From positions 62,001-126,000 of the IMG/VR virus record IMGVR_UViG_3300020165_000008: 64,000 bases of DNA; one strand, given 5' to 3'. The notes below the pieces were generated by a model, which saw only the letters and a list, made by a program, of their open reading frames with translations, searched no databases and was not told the DNA's origin. Source of the stretch: a virus. Positions within the stretch are counted from its first letter, which is position 1, and each line of letters starts with the position of its first letter. The position numbers and the translations under genes are program-made. Below are positions 56,108 to 64,000 of this stretch, piece after piece.

Positions 56108-57694
56108 TTAGCCCTCTACAATAGCATAGTCTGTAGTAATTAGTGTGCCGGCAACAGAAACTGCGTTCAAGACAGCATTTTTTGTAACCTTGACCGGATC
56201 GAGGATGCCTGTTTCATAAGCATCAACAACTCCTTCCTTTGTAAAGTCCCAAGAACGGCCTTCCTGATGGAGCTGCCTACTGATCAAATCAAAGGACTCT
56301 CCAGCATTATCACACATAATCTGTAAAGGAGCTTTTGTTGCTTCTCTCATAATAGCCACTGCGGTTCTTTGATCCGGATGATCCATCTCCCAGTCATCGT
56401 AACCAAGTGATTCACGACTACCCAGACGGCGACCAATACGATAAAGGGTAGAACCCCCACCAGCAATGATTCCTTCAGCCTGCGCTGCGCTGACTGCTTC
56501 TAGGGCATCTTCAATGCGGTGCTTTTTCTCGGTCATTTCTACTTCTGTTGAAGCACCAACACGAATAATAGCAACGCCAGAAGCAAGGCGAGTAATTCTT
56601 TCCTGGATTCTTTCACAAAGAACCATGTCATCGCATAGCGCAATTTCGTTTTTAAGGGTGTCAATACGTTCCTGTACATCTTCTAGATCTCCTTTTCCGC
56701 CGACAACGACAGTTTGAGCACGACCAATGCTAATAGACTTACAGAGGCCCAGATCTTTCAAAGCTAGATCTTTCACGAGCACTCCAGCATCAACAGAAGC
56801 CAAGGTTGCGCCTGTTGATGCGGCTAAGTCCTTAAGAATGTTCTTTCTTTCTTCTCCGTATCTTGGTGCTTTTACGGCAACCACTTTCATTGTGCCTCGC
56901 TGCGAGTTCATAATAAGCGCAGCAAGAGCCTGTCCGTCAATCTGATCGGCAACAATAACTAGTGGCCTTCCTTCTCTAGCGACCAACTCAAGCACTGGAA
57001 AGATTTGTTCGACTGTATCGATCTTCTCATCAGCAACCAAAATCAGGGCATTCTCATAGTTGCAAGTCCCTGCTCTTTCGTTTGTAATGAATGCTGGAGA
57101 AACAAACCCAGAGTCAAAACGGAAGCCTTCTAGGATGTCGACAGTTGTATCAACTGAACGAGCTTCTTCAATTTGGACTGATCCATCGTTTCCAGCCTTA
57201 TCAATTGCAGTTGCAACAATGTCGCCAATCACACTATCGTTATTAGCAGAGATGGTTGCGATGTGCCTTACGTCTTCCAAGCTCTCAACAGGTCGCTTGT
57301 TTTCTTCTAACTCATCAACAATCGCTGCGGCCACTTTGTCTAGACCACGTTTGATCTCAATGGGCGCTGTTCCAGCAAGAACGTGTCGGCGTGCTTGCTG
57401 ATAGATTGCGTTTGCTAGAACTGTTGTTGTTGTAGTTCCATCACCAGCATTCTGCGCAGTTTTACGAGCAGCCTGTTTTACAATCTGTGCTGCCGAGTTT
57501 TGGAATGGATCTTCAAACTCAATAAACTCTGAAATGGTTACACCATCTTTCGTAATGATGGGTGGCGCATCCTTCTTGTGAAGAATAACATTTCGTCCTC
57601 TCGGACCTAAAGTTGTTTGGACGTTCTCAGCTAAAGTCTGAACTGCTTCTGAGATACTATTAGATAGATTTTGTTTGCTTTGATAGTTCTTCAT
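56108..57694 (-). CDS. groEL: GroEL-type chaperonin
   Basis: 528-aa group I chaperonin. Equatorial signatures LGPRGRNVILHKKDAPPIIT, DGVTISEFIEFEDP and AGDGTTTTTVLA (ATP site Asp) are intact, as is AEGIIAGGGSTLY. The apical region has IDGQALAALIMNS. The GGM-rich tail of bacterial GroEL is missing. No GroES gene is in the window, so it may use host or a distant phage co-chaperonin. It likely folds the capsid protein. Nine nt downstream of clpP in the same direction. Confidence 0.95.
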   Translation of the reverse strand: MKNYQSKQNLSNSISEAVQTLAENVQTTLGPRGRNVILHKKDAPPIITKDGVTISEFIEFEDPFQNSAAQIVKQAARKTAQNAGDGTTTTTVLANAIYQQARRHVLAGTAPIEIKRGLDKVAAAIVDELEENKRPVESLEDVRHIATISANNDSVIGDIVATAIDKAGNDGSVQIEEARSVDTTVDILEGFRFDSGFVSPAFITNERAGTCNYENALILVADEKIDTVEQIFPVLELVAREGRPLVIVADQIDGQALAALIMNSQRGTMKVVAVKAPRYGEERKNILKDLAASTGATLASVDAGVLVKDLALKDLGLCKSISIGRAQTVVVGGKGDLEDVQERIDTLKNEIALCDDMVLCERIQERITRLASGVAIIRVGASTEVEMTEKKHRIEDALEAVSAAQAEGIIAGGGSTLYRIGRRLGSRESLGYDDWEMDHPDQRTAVAIMREATKAPLQIMCDNAGESFDLISRQLHQEGRSWDFTKEGVVDAYETGILDPVKVTKNAVLNAVSVAGTLITTDYAIVEG

Positions 57695-57702
57695 AATACT
57701 CC

Positions 57703-58371
57703 TTAGATTACTTCGTCAGCGATCCCATACTCAACAGCTTGTTCTGCTGAGATGTAATGATTTGAGTTTGACGAAAACATTTTCTTGATCTTCTTGATGG
57801 ATAAGTTTGAGTTCTCGGCAACGCAGCGAACATACATATCCTGCAGGACCTTTACTTCTTCCAGTTCGTTCTCCATGTTGTGCACAGAGCCCATTGTCCC
57901 TGCGGACGCTTGGTGAAGCATAAGACGACAGTTTCGGGCAACAAGACGCTTACCCTTTGTCCCAGCAGCTAGAATAGCTACGCCGGCAGACATTACTTTG
58001 CCTAGGCCAATAGTCTCAATGTCGACACCACTAGACTTTGTCATGTTCATAAGGTCAATAATACCAAACATCTCTAAGACCTCTCCGCCATAAGTTGAGA
58101 TGATCATACGAATGTCTTGTTCGGGTTGCAACAACCCTTCGTGTTCTGCTAACTCCTCCTCGGTAAACAACTCTGGGGTGTTCTGCCAAAGATAATAAAT
58201 GCCTGATGTAACATCTGCGCACTTCTCTTCGTTGATTGCTCCAAAAACGGCTACGGTTCGGAGGTCCTTCTCGGCTGGTTGTGCTGGCAGCGAGAAATGG
58301 ATTGCGCCAGGGGATTCTTCTTCTACTGTCTCTTCATGCTCTTCGTTTAGATTGTTCTTCTTCTTCTTCAT
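57703..58371 (-). CDS. clpP: ClpP-type serine protease
   Basis: 222 aa. ClpP fold with KVMSAGVAILA (catalytic Ser; host ClpP usually has ASMGA), LMLHQAS (catalytic His) and YISAEQAVEYGIAD (Asp region). A Glu-rich 25-residue N-terminal extension is unusual. No Clp ATPase is in the window. In large phages ClpP-like enzymes act either as prohead-type or house-keeping proteases. Joined to groEL in one operon. Confidence 0.88.
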   Translation of the reverse strand: MKKKKNNLNEEHEETVEEESPGAIHFSLPAQPAEKDLRTVAVFGAINEEKCADVTSGIYYLWQNTPELFTEEELAEHEGLLQPEQDIRMIISTYGGEVLEMFGIIDLMNMTKSSGVDIETIGLGKVMSAGVAILAAGTKGKRLVARNCRLMLHQASAGTMGSVHNMENELEEVKVLQDMYVRCVAENSNLSIKKIKKMFSSNSNHYISAEQAVEYGIADEVI

Positions 58372-58398
58372 TTTACCTCGTTTTGTGAAGAATAAATT

Positions 58399-58773
58399 TT
58401 ATTTGTTTACCTCGCTAAAGGCATCCTTGATCTTATCACAGATCTCATTAGTTTTCAAGACTTTTGAGAACTCTTTTGGAATAACGGCAACAACACGGAC
58501 AAACGTAACAGATTGCCAGTCATTGAGAGTTTTTTCCATTCTTTTTTTCATGACTTCTTTTTCTTTTTCCGGAATGTCTAGATCTTCCATTTGCTTAATT
58601 AGCCTTTCTTTAACTGTTACTACATCTTTTCCAAACGATCTAATCATAGTCAAGCAAGAAGCAAGGCAGTATGTTAGAAAGTTATAGGAATGTGTATAGT
58701 TTAAGAGTGATGCTAGAAAGCGATAAGAGAATACTCCTAGAAAAAACACGCCAATGATAGTCCACGTATCCAT
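58399..58773 (-). CDS. membrane-anchored helical protein
   Basis: 124 aa. An N-terminal hydrophobic segment (TWTIIGVFFLGVFSYRFLAS) anchors a helical, charged domain. Function unknown. It precedes clpP and may be in the same transcript; a terminator separates it from the core-like gene. Confidence 0.65.
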   Translation of the reverse strand: MDTWTIIGVFFLGVFSYRFLASLLNYTHSYNFLTYCLASCLTMIRSFGKDVVTVKERLIKQMEDLDIPEKEKEVMKKRMEKTLNDWQSVTFVRVVAVIPKEFSKVLKTNEICDKIKDAFSEVNK

Positions 58774-58789
58774 TTTTTCCTCTAATAAA

Positions 58790-58816
58790 AAAAGACCGCA
58801 TAATCTGCGGTCTTTT
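58790..58816. terminator. bidirectional terminator
   Basis: AAAAGACCGCA and TGCGGTCTTTT stem with a 5-nt loop between the core-like gene and the next unit. Confidence 0.88.
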
Positions 58817-58849
58817 AAAGTTAAACACTTATTTTTCTAAGTCAAGGTC

Positions 58850-59419
58850 TTAGCCAAGTTTTGCTGCGATCTTCGCTGCTAGAACTTCGGCAAGTTTGTC
58901 CTGCTTTGACTCTTTGACTAGTCGCTCCGCAACTCTGCGGGTGACTTTCTTTACGATGTCCTGAGTATCGACAACCTCAACGGTTTCGTTTAGCTCTTCG
59001 TACATGTCTTCTTCCATATGGTCACCACATGATGTCTCTTCCATTGGGTGAGCCATTTCTTCCACTGGCTCGGCCATTTCGTCCATCTCATCGGCTGCGT
59101 CAACAGCGATGTCTGTTTCCGGAGCGGCTTTGATGGCGTCAATGAGTTGCTCAAGAGCGGCTTTGATTGCGTCCTCGCCGTCGTCGGCAGGTGCGTCCAT
59201 TTCCATCTCCTCTTCACCCATTTCCATTTCCATGTCGCCTTCAGGAGCGTCCATTTCCACTTCTTCCTCTTCCTCGACTTCTTCAGCTTCGGTGAGTTCG
59301 GTTGCTTCTTCCATTGGCTCTTCTTCTTCTGAGAGGAAGTTTTCGGTAAGAGGCCCAATAGCCGCAAGCTTCATGAACTTACGAATGTGTCCCTCTGAAA
59401 GTAGTGTCTTCTTAGCCAT
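58850..59419 (-). CDS. acidic prohead-core-like protein
   Basis: 189 aa. The start MAKKTLLSEGHIRKFMKLAA and the early LTENFLSE contain L-T-E and L-S-E, typical prohead-protease sites. The middle is an extreme Glu/Met/Asp low-complexity tract, and the end is a basic helix (RVAERLVKESKQDKLAEVLA). This layout matches core/scaffold proteins of marine T4-like phages. Two late-type elements in tandem and a terminator frame it as a single strong unit. Confidence 0.7.
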   Translation of the reverse strand: MAKKTLLSEGHIRKFMKLAAIGPLTENFLSEEEEPMEEATELTEAEEVEEEEEVEMDAPEGDMEMEMGEEEMEMDAPADDGEDAIKAALEQLIDAIKAAPETDIAVDAADEMDEMAEPVEEMAHPMEETSCGDHMEEDMYEELNETVEVVDTQDIVKKVTRRVAERLVKESKQDKLAEVLAAKIAAKLG

Positions 59420-59461
59420 TTGTTATAACTCCTTTGTTATATTAAAAATAAGTGTTTGTAG

Positions 59462-59469
59462 TAAATAGT
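59462..59469 (-). promoter_or_regulatory. candidate late promoter (proximal)
   Basis: Minus-strand ACTATTTA, 43 nt before ATG 59419. Confidence 0.5.
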
Positions 59470-59503
59470 ATGATAAAAATAAAAAAACTTTTTATTCCAC
59501 CAG

Positions 59504-59514
59504 TTATAAATAGT
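59504..59514 (-). promoter_or_regulatory. candidate late promoter (distal)
   Basis: Minus-strand ACTATTTATAA, second copy 42 nt upstream of the proximal one. Confidence 0.55.
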
Positions 59515-59530
59515 ATGTTATTTATAAAAA

Positions 59531-59884
59531 CTACAAGTCAGGCATTTCTATTTCAATAATGTCAAAAATAGATCCTAACTCTTCTTCTGAAAGAGAGAAA
59601 CTTTGTCTCACTTTCTTTGTTTTTTCTTTTTCCTTGCGGATCTTTTTTTCACGGGTTTTGGAAAGGTTTCCGTTGTCTTTCTTGTATTCTTCAATCAGCT
59701 TCTCTAAGAGTGATGTTTGATTTACGAACTGGAGAATAACCCAACGAAGAAACTTTCCTTGGCCAATGCCTTCATACTTTAGTCTAATACGAAAATCAGC
59801 GTGGAGCTTTTCGCCAATAGAGAAAGTTAAGTTTTTATACTTTGGCTCATACTCTACTATGTTTGGCTTTTGATCTTCGCTCAT
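59531..59884 (-). CDS. basic protein of unknown function
   Basis: 117 aa. FSIGEKLHADFRIRLKYEGI resembles a ribbon-helix-helix or sporulation-type DNA-binding pattern, followed by a Lys-rich stretch (KTREKKIRKEKEKTKK). It may be a DNA-binding regulator. Overlaps the IMPDH-like gene by ATGA. Confidence 0.6.
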   Translation of the reverse strand: MSEDQKPNIVEYEPKYKNLTFSIGEKLHADFRIRLKYEGIGQGKFLRWVILQFVNQTSLLEKLIEEYKKDNGNLSKTREKKIRKEKEKTKKVRQSFSLSEEELGSIFDIIEIEMPDL

Positions 59885-60903
59885 CGATGTAAGATGTGGG
59901 TGCTGGACTCAACTGCTGCGTTGTGGGACTGGCGAATGAATGTTGCTTTGCTTTGTAGCTCAACAATGTCTCTCGCTCCGGAATAGGAAAAGCCTGACCT
60001 CACACCAGTAAGTAGTTCTTCTACAACATTGTATACAGAGCCTTTACAAGGAATAGTGGTAGATACGCCTTCTAAGGACGAAGTTTTTCCACGCCAAGCT
60101 TTTTGTGCTTCGGCAGATGCCATACCACGATAAGCTTTAAAGCAGCGACCATCACGATTGCGGAAAGTTTCACTGGGCGTTTCATCAGTTCCGGCCAATA
60201 ACGAACCCAACATTACAGCATCAGCGCCAGCAGCCAAAGCTTTTACAATGTCACCAGAGTTTTTGATACCGCCGTCAGCAATAAGAATGGCGCTGCGATC
60301 TGTTTGAGCACAGTCAATAATAGACTGAAGGGTTGGAACGCCGTGGCCTGTTTGGATACGGGTTGAGCAAATACTTCCTCCACCAATGCCTACACGAATA
60401 GAGTCAGCACCCCAATCGGCCAATCGGTTGAAGCCTTCAAGCGTCGCAACATTGCCGGCCATAATGTGAACGTTCATTCCAAGCTCTCTTCGCAAGGAAT
60501 CAATAGCCTCGCTTACAAGAGAATGATCGCCGTGAGCAACATCAATACAAATAACTTTTGCTCCTGACGCATAACATTCAATGGCTCGCTCAATAAAGTC
60601 TCCACTCACACCAACTGCTGCTCCAACAACAGAACAGTTTGGTACATCCAAGGCGTCTTCTACCTCGGCTGCTTGTTCAGCGATTGTATTGTATCTATGA
60701 ACAACAGCCATTCCTCCAAGCTTAGACATTGCTGCAGCCATTTCCCATTCACTTACTGTGTCCATCGGAGAAGCAATAATGGGAATCTCTAGATTTAGTT
60801 CATAATCCAAAGGCGTTGCTAGTGAAATTTGTTTCCTTGATATAATGTCGGAGTATTGTGGTTCCAACAAAACATCCCCAAATGTGATTGTTTGTTTATA
60901 CAT
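59881..60903 (-). CDS. IMP dehydrogenase/GMP reductase family enzyme
   Basis: 340-aa TIM barrel without CBS domains. Family motifs are [28 protein letters not shown] (catalytic Cys loop), [21 protein letters not shown] and [11 protein letters not shown]. The reaction is either IMP to XMP (GuaB) or GMP to IMP (GuaC); the loop residues do not settle it. Together with PurA, dUTPase and DUF3310 it forms a purine/nucleotide block. It overlaps DUF3310 by 8 nt. Confidence 0.88.
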   Translation of the reverse strand: MYKQTITFGDVLLEPQYSDIISRKQISLATPLDYELNLEIPIIASPMDTVSEWEMAAAMSKLGGMAVVHRYNTIAEQAAEVEDALDVPNCSVVGAAVGVSGDFIERAIECYASGAKVICIDVAHGDHSLVSEAIDSLRRELGMNVHIMAGNVATLEGFNRLADWGADSIRVGIGGGSICSTRIQTGHGVPTLQSIIDCAQTDRSAILIADGGIKNSGDIVKALAAGADAVMLGSLLAGTDETPSETFRNRDGRCFKAYRGMASAEAQKAWRGKTSSLEGVSTTIPCKGSVYNVVEELLTGVRSGFSYSGARDIVELQSKATFIRQSHNAAVESSTHILHR

Positions 60904-61105
60904 TTTTTTCCTCTTGATCGATCATTCTTTCTAGATACCATTTGGCTTTCTTGAGATCTTCTGGGCCGCCTTTCATTGAGTATCGTGAAACATACTTGAT
61001 CACGTTTCCTTGATTGAAATCCATTTTCCAGCTTTCAATGTAATCAATTGTTTCAATGCCTTTATTGTAGTGGTCGGGGTGATCTACTGCTTCTTTTGAT
61101 TTCAT
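60896..61105 (-). CDS. DUF3310 protein
   Basis: 69 aa from MKSKEAVDHPDHYNKG at 61105, where the ATG overlaps the methylase stop. PDHYNKGIETIDYIESW, GNVIKYVSRY and KKAKWYLERMI are the DUF3310 hallmarks, a family found almost only in phages and often next to nucleotide kinases. Role probably in nucleotide metabolism. Confidence 0.88.
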   Translation of the reverse strand: MKSKEAVDHPDHYNKGIETIDYIESWKMDFNQGNVIKYVSRYSMKGGPEDLKKAKWYLERMIDQEEKNV

Positions 61106-61599
61106 GCTCTTTCCATCATTGAGACAACCGGGCCACAAAGATTTTGCTGTCCATTGTGACCGCCTCTGAAAACAACGACTGCTGACGGGAATGGTGCTGG
61201 ATCGTTTGCTTCACCACCACCAAACTTTAGACGACCTTTCACAAAGCGGATTTCATTGGCTTGCATAACATATTCTGCCCAATACTTTGTGTCTGGGCGT
61301 GCCGGGATAAGCATAACTACAGTAGTTCCTGAGTCCTTGCTTTCTTCATAGGCCTTACGAATCCATTCTTTTAGCACTCGGCCATAAGGCGGATTAACAT
61401 AACAAGTCTCGCCCTTCCACGATTGGACTAAGGCATCTTCTGCTTCTGTGAAATAGTTTGTACATAAAGCATTTGAGCCATTTGTTGCCGGGTCTAGTGT
61501 AAAGCTAAACTCCTTGTTCAATTTGCTATAAAATTCTTTTGGTGTTTGCCAGTCCATCTTTTTTGATGACATCATTGTGTTCATTGTTTGCTTATTCAT
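61102..61599 (-). CDS. phage Dam-type N6-adenine methyltransferase
   Basis: 165 aa from MNKQTMNTMMSSKKMDWQTP; AAGGAGAT supports ATG 61599. DWQTPKEFYSKLNKEF, LDPATNGSNALC and the catalytic CYVNPPYGR (NPPY) match the phage DNA N-6-adenine methyltransferase family. No cognate restriction enzyme is adjacent, so it probably protects phage DNA. Confidence 0.85.
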   Translation of the reverse strand: MNKQTMNTMMSSKKMDWQTPKEFYSKLNKEFSFTLDPATNGSNALCTNYFTEAEDALVQSWKGETCYVNPPYGRVLKEWIRKAYEESKDSGTTVVMLIPARPDTKYWAEYVMQANEIRFVKGRLKFGGGEANDPAPFPSAVVVFRGGHNGQQNLCGPVVSMMERA

Positions 61600-61846
61600 T
61601 GATCTCCTTTTGATTGTTTTGAGAAGTTTGTGTTGCTTGGGCGCATACCCAAGCAACATCGCTGCCGGCCGGAATGATTTGTCCTTCCTGTTCTAAACAT
61701 TCGATCCGGGCTTGCGCATCCTTGCCTGATGCGACCAAACCCAAGCCAAATAGTGCTAGAAGGAAAAGCCCCGTGAAAGCGTAAAGTATGAGCCTTGTTT
61801 CCTTGCGGCGCTGTTGGATAAGTAACTGTGCGTGATAATCATTCAT
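61592..61846 (-). CDS. small membrane protein with N-in anchor
   Basis: 84 aa from MNDYHAQLLIQQRRKETRL, then LILYAFTGLFLLALFGLGLV as one membrane helix and a Cys-containing periplasmic tail. GGGG lies before ATG 61846, which overlaps the dUTPase gene. Could be a lysis accessory or spanin-like; unassigned. Confidence 0.6.
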   Translation of the reverse strand: MNDYHAQLLIQQRRKETRLILYAFTGLFLLALFGLGLVASGKDAQARIECLEQEGQIIPAGSDVAWVCAQATQTSQNNQKEINE

Positions 61847-62294
61847 CTCGCACCCCTGTTGATCCAAAACCACCTTCTCCACGGTTGCTATCATCTAGAT
61901 CTTCCACAAACACAAAGTCTTCTTGTGAAATGTGTTCTGGAATCATTTGTGCGATACGATCACCACGATTGATGATAAATGCTCCGGTGCTCTCCTCGGT
62001 CGTAACAGAATGGTTTCTCAAAATAACTCCAATCTCTCCACGATAAGAAGAGTCAATAACACCGGCCATTACATCAATGCCGTTTTTATAGGCAAGACCA
62101 GAGCGTGGCGCAATACGAAGATAGTAATCAGCTGAAAACGAAACAGAGATGCCTGTTTTTACCAGTGTTTGTTCTCCTGGTCGGACAATACAATCTTCTG
62201 TTGCGTAAAGATCAATACCAGCATCGCCTTGTCCTCTTTGCTTGAGGTTGTAAAAGTTCTCAAGTTGTTTTACTTTTAGGTTTAGTTTAGTCAT
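61839..62294 (-). CDS. dut: dUTPase
   Basis: 151-aa trimeric dUTPase with all five motifs visible: GDAGIDLYA (I), APRSGLA (II), GVIDSSYRGEIGV (III), RIAQMIP (IV) and RGEGGFGSTG (V). It converts dUTP to dUMP and keeps uracil out of phage DNA. Confidence 0.96.
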   Translation of the reverse strand: MTKLNLKVKQLENFYNLKQRGQGDAGIDLYATEDCIVRPGEQTLVKTGISVSFSADYYLRIAPRSGLAYKNGIDVMAGVIDSSYRGEIGVILRNHSVTTEESTGAFIINRGDRIAQMIPEHISQEDFVFVEDLDDSNRGEGGFGSTGVRDE

Positions 62295-62297
62295 TTT

Positions 62298-62693
62298 TTA
62301 TACCTCTGTTAGTTTGTATTTCTTTCCATCAATCTCGACAACCTTTGCGGAAAGTGTTTGGGCGCATGGGGTGCTGGGTGGCTTGGTTGGTGTGACTAGC
62401 CAGTGTTCATCTTCGGTCAGTTGTTGTCCATCTAAGAACCACATTTTGTCTCCGCTGGCCCTCTCAACAGCCGGGCCATCTTCACGGTGACGCTTTCCGT
62501 TTAGATACCATTCTTTGGTTCCGCTGGCATACTCAACAGCAGGACCATCTTCACGGTGAAGCTTGTCGTTTAGCCGCCATTCTTTGTATCCGTTGGCCCT
62601 CTCAACAGCAGGACCATCTTCACGGTGAAGCTTGCCGTTTAGGTACCACACTTTGCTTCCGTTGGACCATGCTTTTACTTTATATTCAATCAT
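62298..62693 (-). CDS. HREDGPA-repeat protein, type B, isolated copy
   Basis: 131 aa from MIEYKVKAWSNGSKVWYLNG at 62693, 1 nt after the purA stop. Three units, then a unique insert (TPTKPPSTPCAQTL) before the type B tail KVVEIDGKKYKLTEV. It lies 14 kb from the nearest array, inside the nucleotide-metabolism operon, and appears to be a dispersed copy. Confidence 0.75.
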   Translation of the reverse strand: MIEYKVKAWSNGSKVWYLNGKLHREDGPAVERANGYKEWRLNDKLHREDGPAVEYASGTKEWYLNGKRHREDGPAVERASGDKMWFLDGQQLTEDEHWLVTPTKPPSTPCAQTLSAKVVEIDGKKYKLTEV

Positions 62694-62694
62694 T

Positions 62695-63735
62695 TTATGC
62701 TGCCTCCTGTGAAAGAATAGAATAGGGGTTGTCTGAGAAGTAAACTCGTGGAACGCCGCATTGTTCGGCAACGTTTGATACACGATGGCGGAAGTCGCTT
62801 TCCCACTCTTCGTCTCCCATTACCTCACGCATAACATCCATCTTGTTGATCACGAGGTCAGTTACACCATTCATTCTACACGATTTAGCGAGAAAGTCAA
62901 GATCAATCCAGTTTGTTTGGCGCTTTCTTCCTGTGGTTGCTCCAAACTCTTGGCCGGCCTCTTGTAGTTGTCCTAAAAGAGGATCGTCACCTTGGAAATT
63001 TTTTGCTCCAACATAAGTTTCATAAACCTTCGCAGCACCCCAAACACGGTTGATTGCTTGTGGTGGAATACCGTTCAGAAGCGCACCAGCCGTCGTACAG
63101 TGGCTTGATGTAACATAAGGGTAATCACCCCAGTCAATGTCAATACCAAAGCCTTGTGCGCCCTCACAGAGCACATAAGTGTTTTTGTCGCTATAAAACT
63201 CTTCGTAAAGATCAATAACCAAATCTTTCATAAAGGCCAGCTCACCTACAAAAGAGCATCCACCAGCATGTACGCCACTTCGACCATATTTATCACGATA
63301 AGCAGGACCACAACCTCTTCTAGTCGTTCCAATCTTTTCGTCTCTTTTATCTTCATTTTTATGTTCCTTTGTAATAATGTGTGCGTTTTGAGCAATGCGA
63401 AGGTTTGATACAACATCAATACCAGCCGCCTCAAGATCTTTGATTTCTTGTAGGAGGGCATAGGGGTCAATAACGCATCCGTTGCCAATAATAGATTTGA
63501 TCCCAAAGAACACTCCACTAGGAATGTGATGAGTTACAAGCTTTTGGCCTTCATGATAGATTGTATGACCGGCATTTGGACCGCCGCCAAACCTCATAAC
63601 GTGAGTGTAATGGCCGTTCTTACATAGATCGTGTGTAATTTTTCCCTTACCACAATCACCATACTGAAGCCCAACAACAACATCTGCTGTGATTTCGCCG
63701 GCTGGCTTTACGCCGCCCATTGTTTCTCTATACAT
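62695..63735 (-). CDS. purA: adenylosuccinate synthetase
   Basis: 346 aa from MYRETMGGVKPAGEITADVV; AAAGGAG supports ATG 63735. Motifs: GLQYGDCGKGK (P-loop, with the catalytic Asp kept but the next Glu replaced by Cys), GGGPNAGHT, RGCGPAYRDK, EGAQGFGIDIDWGDYPYVTSS and ATTGRKRQTNWID. It joins aspartate to IMP using GTP. About 80 aa shorter than E. coli PurA. The retained Asp argues against the dGMP-using PurZ subtype. Confidence 0.88.
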   Translation of the reverse strand: MYRETMGGVKPAGEITADVVVGLQYGDCGKGKITHDLCKNGHYTHVMRFGGGPNAGHTIYHEGQKLVTHHIPSGVFFGIKSIIGNGCVIDPYALLQEIKDLEAAGIDVVSNLRIAQNAHIITKEHKNEDKRDEKIGTTRRGCGPAYRDKYGRSGVHAGGCSFVGELAFMKDLVIDLYEEFYSDKNTYVLCEGAQGFGIDIDWGDYPYVTSSHCTTAGALLNGIPPQAINRVWGAAKVYETYVGAKNFQGDDPLLGQLQEAGQEFGATTGRKRQTNWIDLDFLAKSCRMNGVTDLVINKMDVMREVMGDEEWESDFRHRVSNVAEQCGVPRVYFSDNPYSILSQEAA

Positions 63736-63781
63736 TCTCACTCCTTTTATTTCTTTTACGTTTTGGTAAGTATTTTTCATG

Positions 63782-64000
63782 TTAATAAGGGCCGTTCGGT
63801 TCTCCAACATCCTCCATCCAATGGCCGCACGCCCTTGCCCAATCATCTTGCAAGGAAATTGTGTTTTCGGCGGCCTCTCTGAACCCGTCGTCAGCGTGAA
63901 CTCTATGCCAATGTTTTTTCTGCGGGTCCCACCAGAAGCCATGTTCTTTAAGCGCCTGGACCACGAGATCTCCCGGCCAATTGACAAAGGAAATATAGTC
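63782..64000 (-). CDS. partial gene of unknown function
   Basis: At least 72 aa; the frame is open to the window edge, so the start is probably beyond it. KEHGFWWDPQKKHWHRVHAD resembles the short Trp/His-rich module often found at the ends of DNA-processing proteins. A GTG at 63964 is an alternative start. Confidence 0.5.
   Translation of the reverse strand, partial: DYISFVNWPGDLVVQALKEHGFWWDPQKKHWHRVHADDGFREAAENTISLQDDWARACGHWMEDVGEPNGPY

Noticed and set aside
61102-61599. Restriction-modification system
   Set aside because: Only the methylase is present; no specific endonuclease gene adjoins it.
62695-63735. PurZ of a 2-aminoadenine (Z) genome
   Set aside because: The catalytic Asp typical of PurA is present, and no DatZ/MazZ-like gene was seen in this window; kept only as a question.

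Overview
This 64 kb window looks like part of the genome of a large tailed bacteriophage (jumbo or near-jumbo, T4-like lifestyle) rather than a bacterial chromosome. Genes are short and tightly packed, many overlap by ATGA, and almost all lie on the minus strand. The content is typical of big phages: PhoH, a Cas4-like nuclease, DUF3310, a phage Dam-type methylase, dUTPase, PurA, an IMPDH/GMP-reductase-like enzyme, GroEL, ClpP, Hsp20, scattered tRNAs and a phage tmRNA. No ribosomal protein, rRNA, integrase or transposase was seen. The host is probably Gram-negative, because three encoded proteins carry lipoprotein-type signal peptides. One Asp/Thr/Glu-rich example resembles lipoproteins of Bradymonadota/Myxococcota, which is only a weak hint.

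Layout. 0-8.5 kb: two GT4 glycosyltransferases, a Cas4-like nuclease, a metallopeptidase-like protein, PIN-PhoH, a eukaryotic-type phosphomannomutase-like HAD enzyme, and a translation block (tRNA-Asn; a CAU tRNA beside tilS; tmRNA at 8.9-9.25 kb). 9.5-16.3 kb: a 916-aa ligase/adenylyltransferase fusion, HExxH proteins, an endolysin and a UV endonuclease. 16.4-23.7 kb: an M15 peptidase, a trypsin-like lipoprotein, an ECF-like sigma factor and a cassette of proteins sharing a short N-terminal helix that resembles a T4-type capsid-targeting sequence. 23.8-26.4 kb: mini-genes, several with their own promoter, around a winged-helix-like gene. 26.7-47.4 kb: an accessory region dominated by 20 paralogous genes built from 23-aa HREDGPA repeats, in four clusters plus one outlier at 62.3 kb, each cluster at the distal end of an operon that also holds MoxR/VWA, ParB-like and unknown proteins. 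47.5-59.5 kb: lipoprotein, capsid-cargo or core-like proteins, Hsp20, GroEL and ClpP. 59.5-64 kb: nucleotide metabolism and DNA methylation.

Regulation. Three promoter-like signals can be read. (1) A bipartite element occurs 15 times between 15.5 and 49.6 kb: an upstream block containing TGTGGATAAGATCC, an invariant gap, and a downstream block CGTCTAAC. Its direction matches the gene it faces on both strands. The upstream block usually contains the exact DnaA-box sequence TTATCCACA on its complementary strand. (2) An ACTATTTATA-like element lies 20-50 nt upstream of the capsid-cargo, sigma, PhoH and core genes, and I read it as a late promoter. (3) Host-type sigma-70 promoters (TTGACT, 16-18 nt, TATAAT) precede tilS, the ParB-like gene, the UV endonuclease, the glycosyltransferases and a few others.

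Working model (inference). Class 1 promoters run accessory, probably early, operons including the repeat-protein arrays. Late promoters make virion and cargo proteins, among them a sigma factor that may be packaged and injected. The translation block (tRNAs, TilS, tmRNA) and the chaperone/protease set support virus production in a weakened host.
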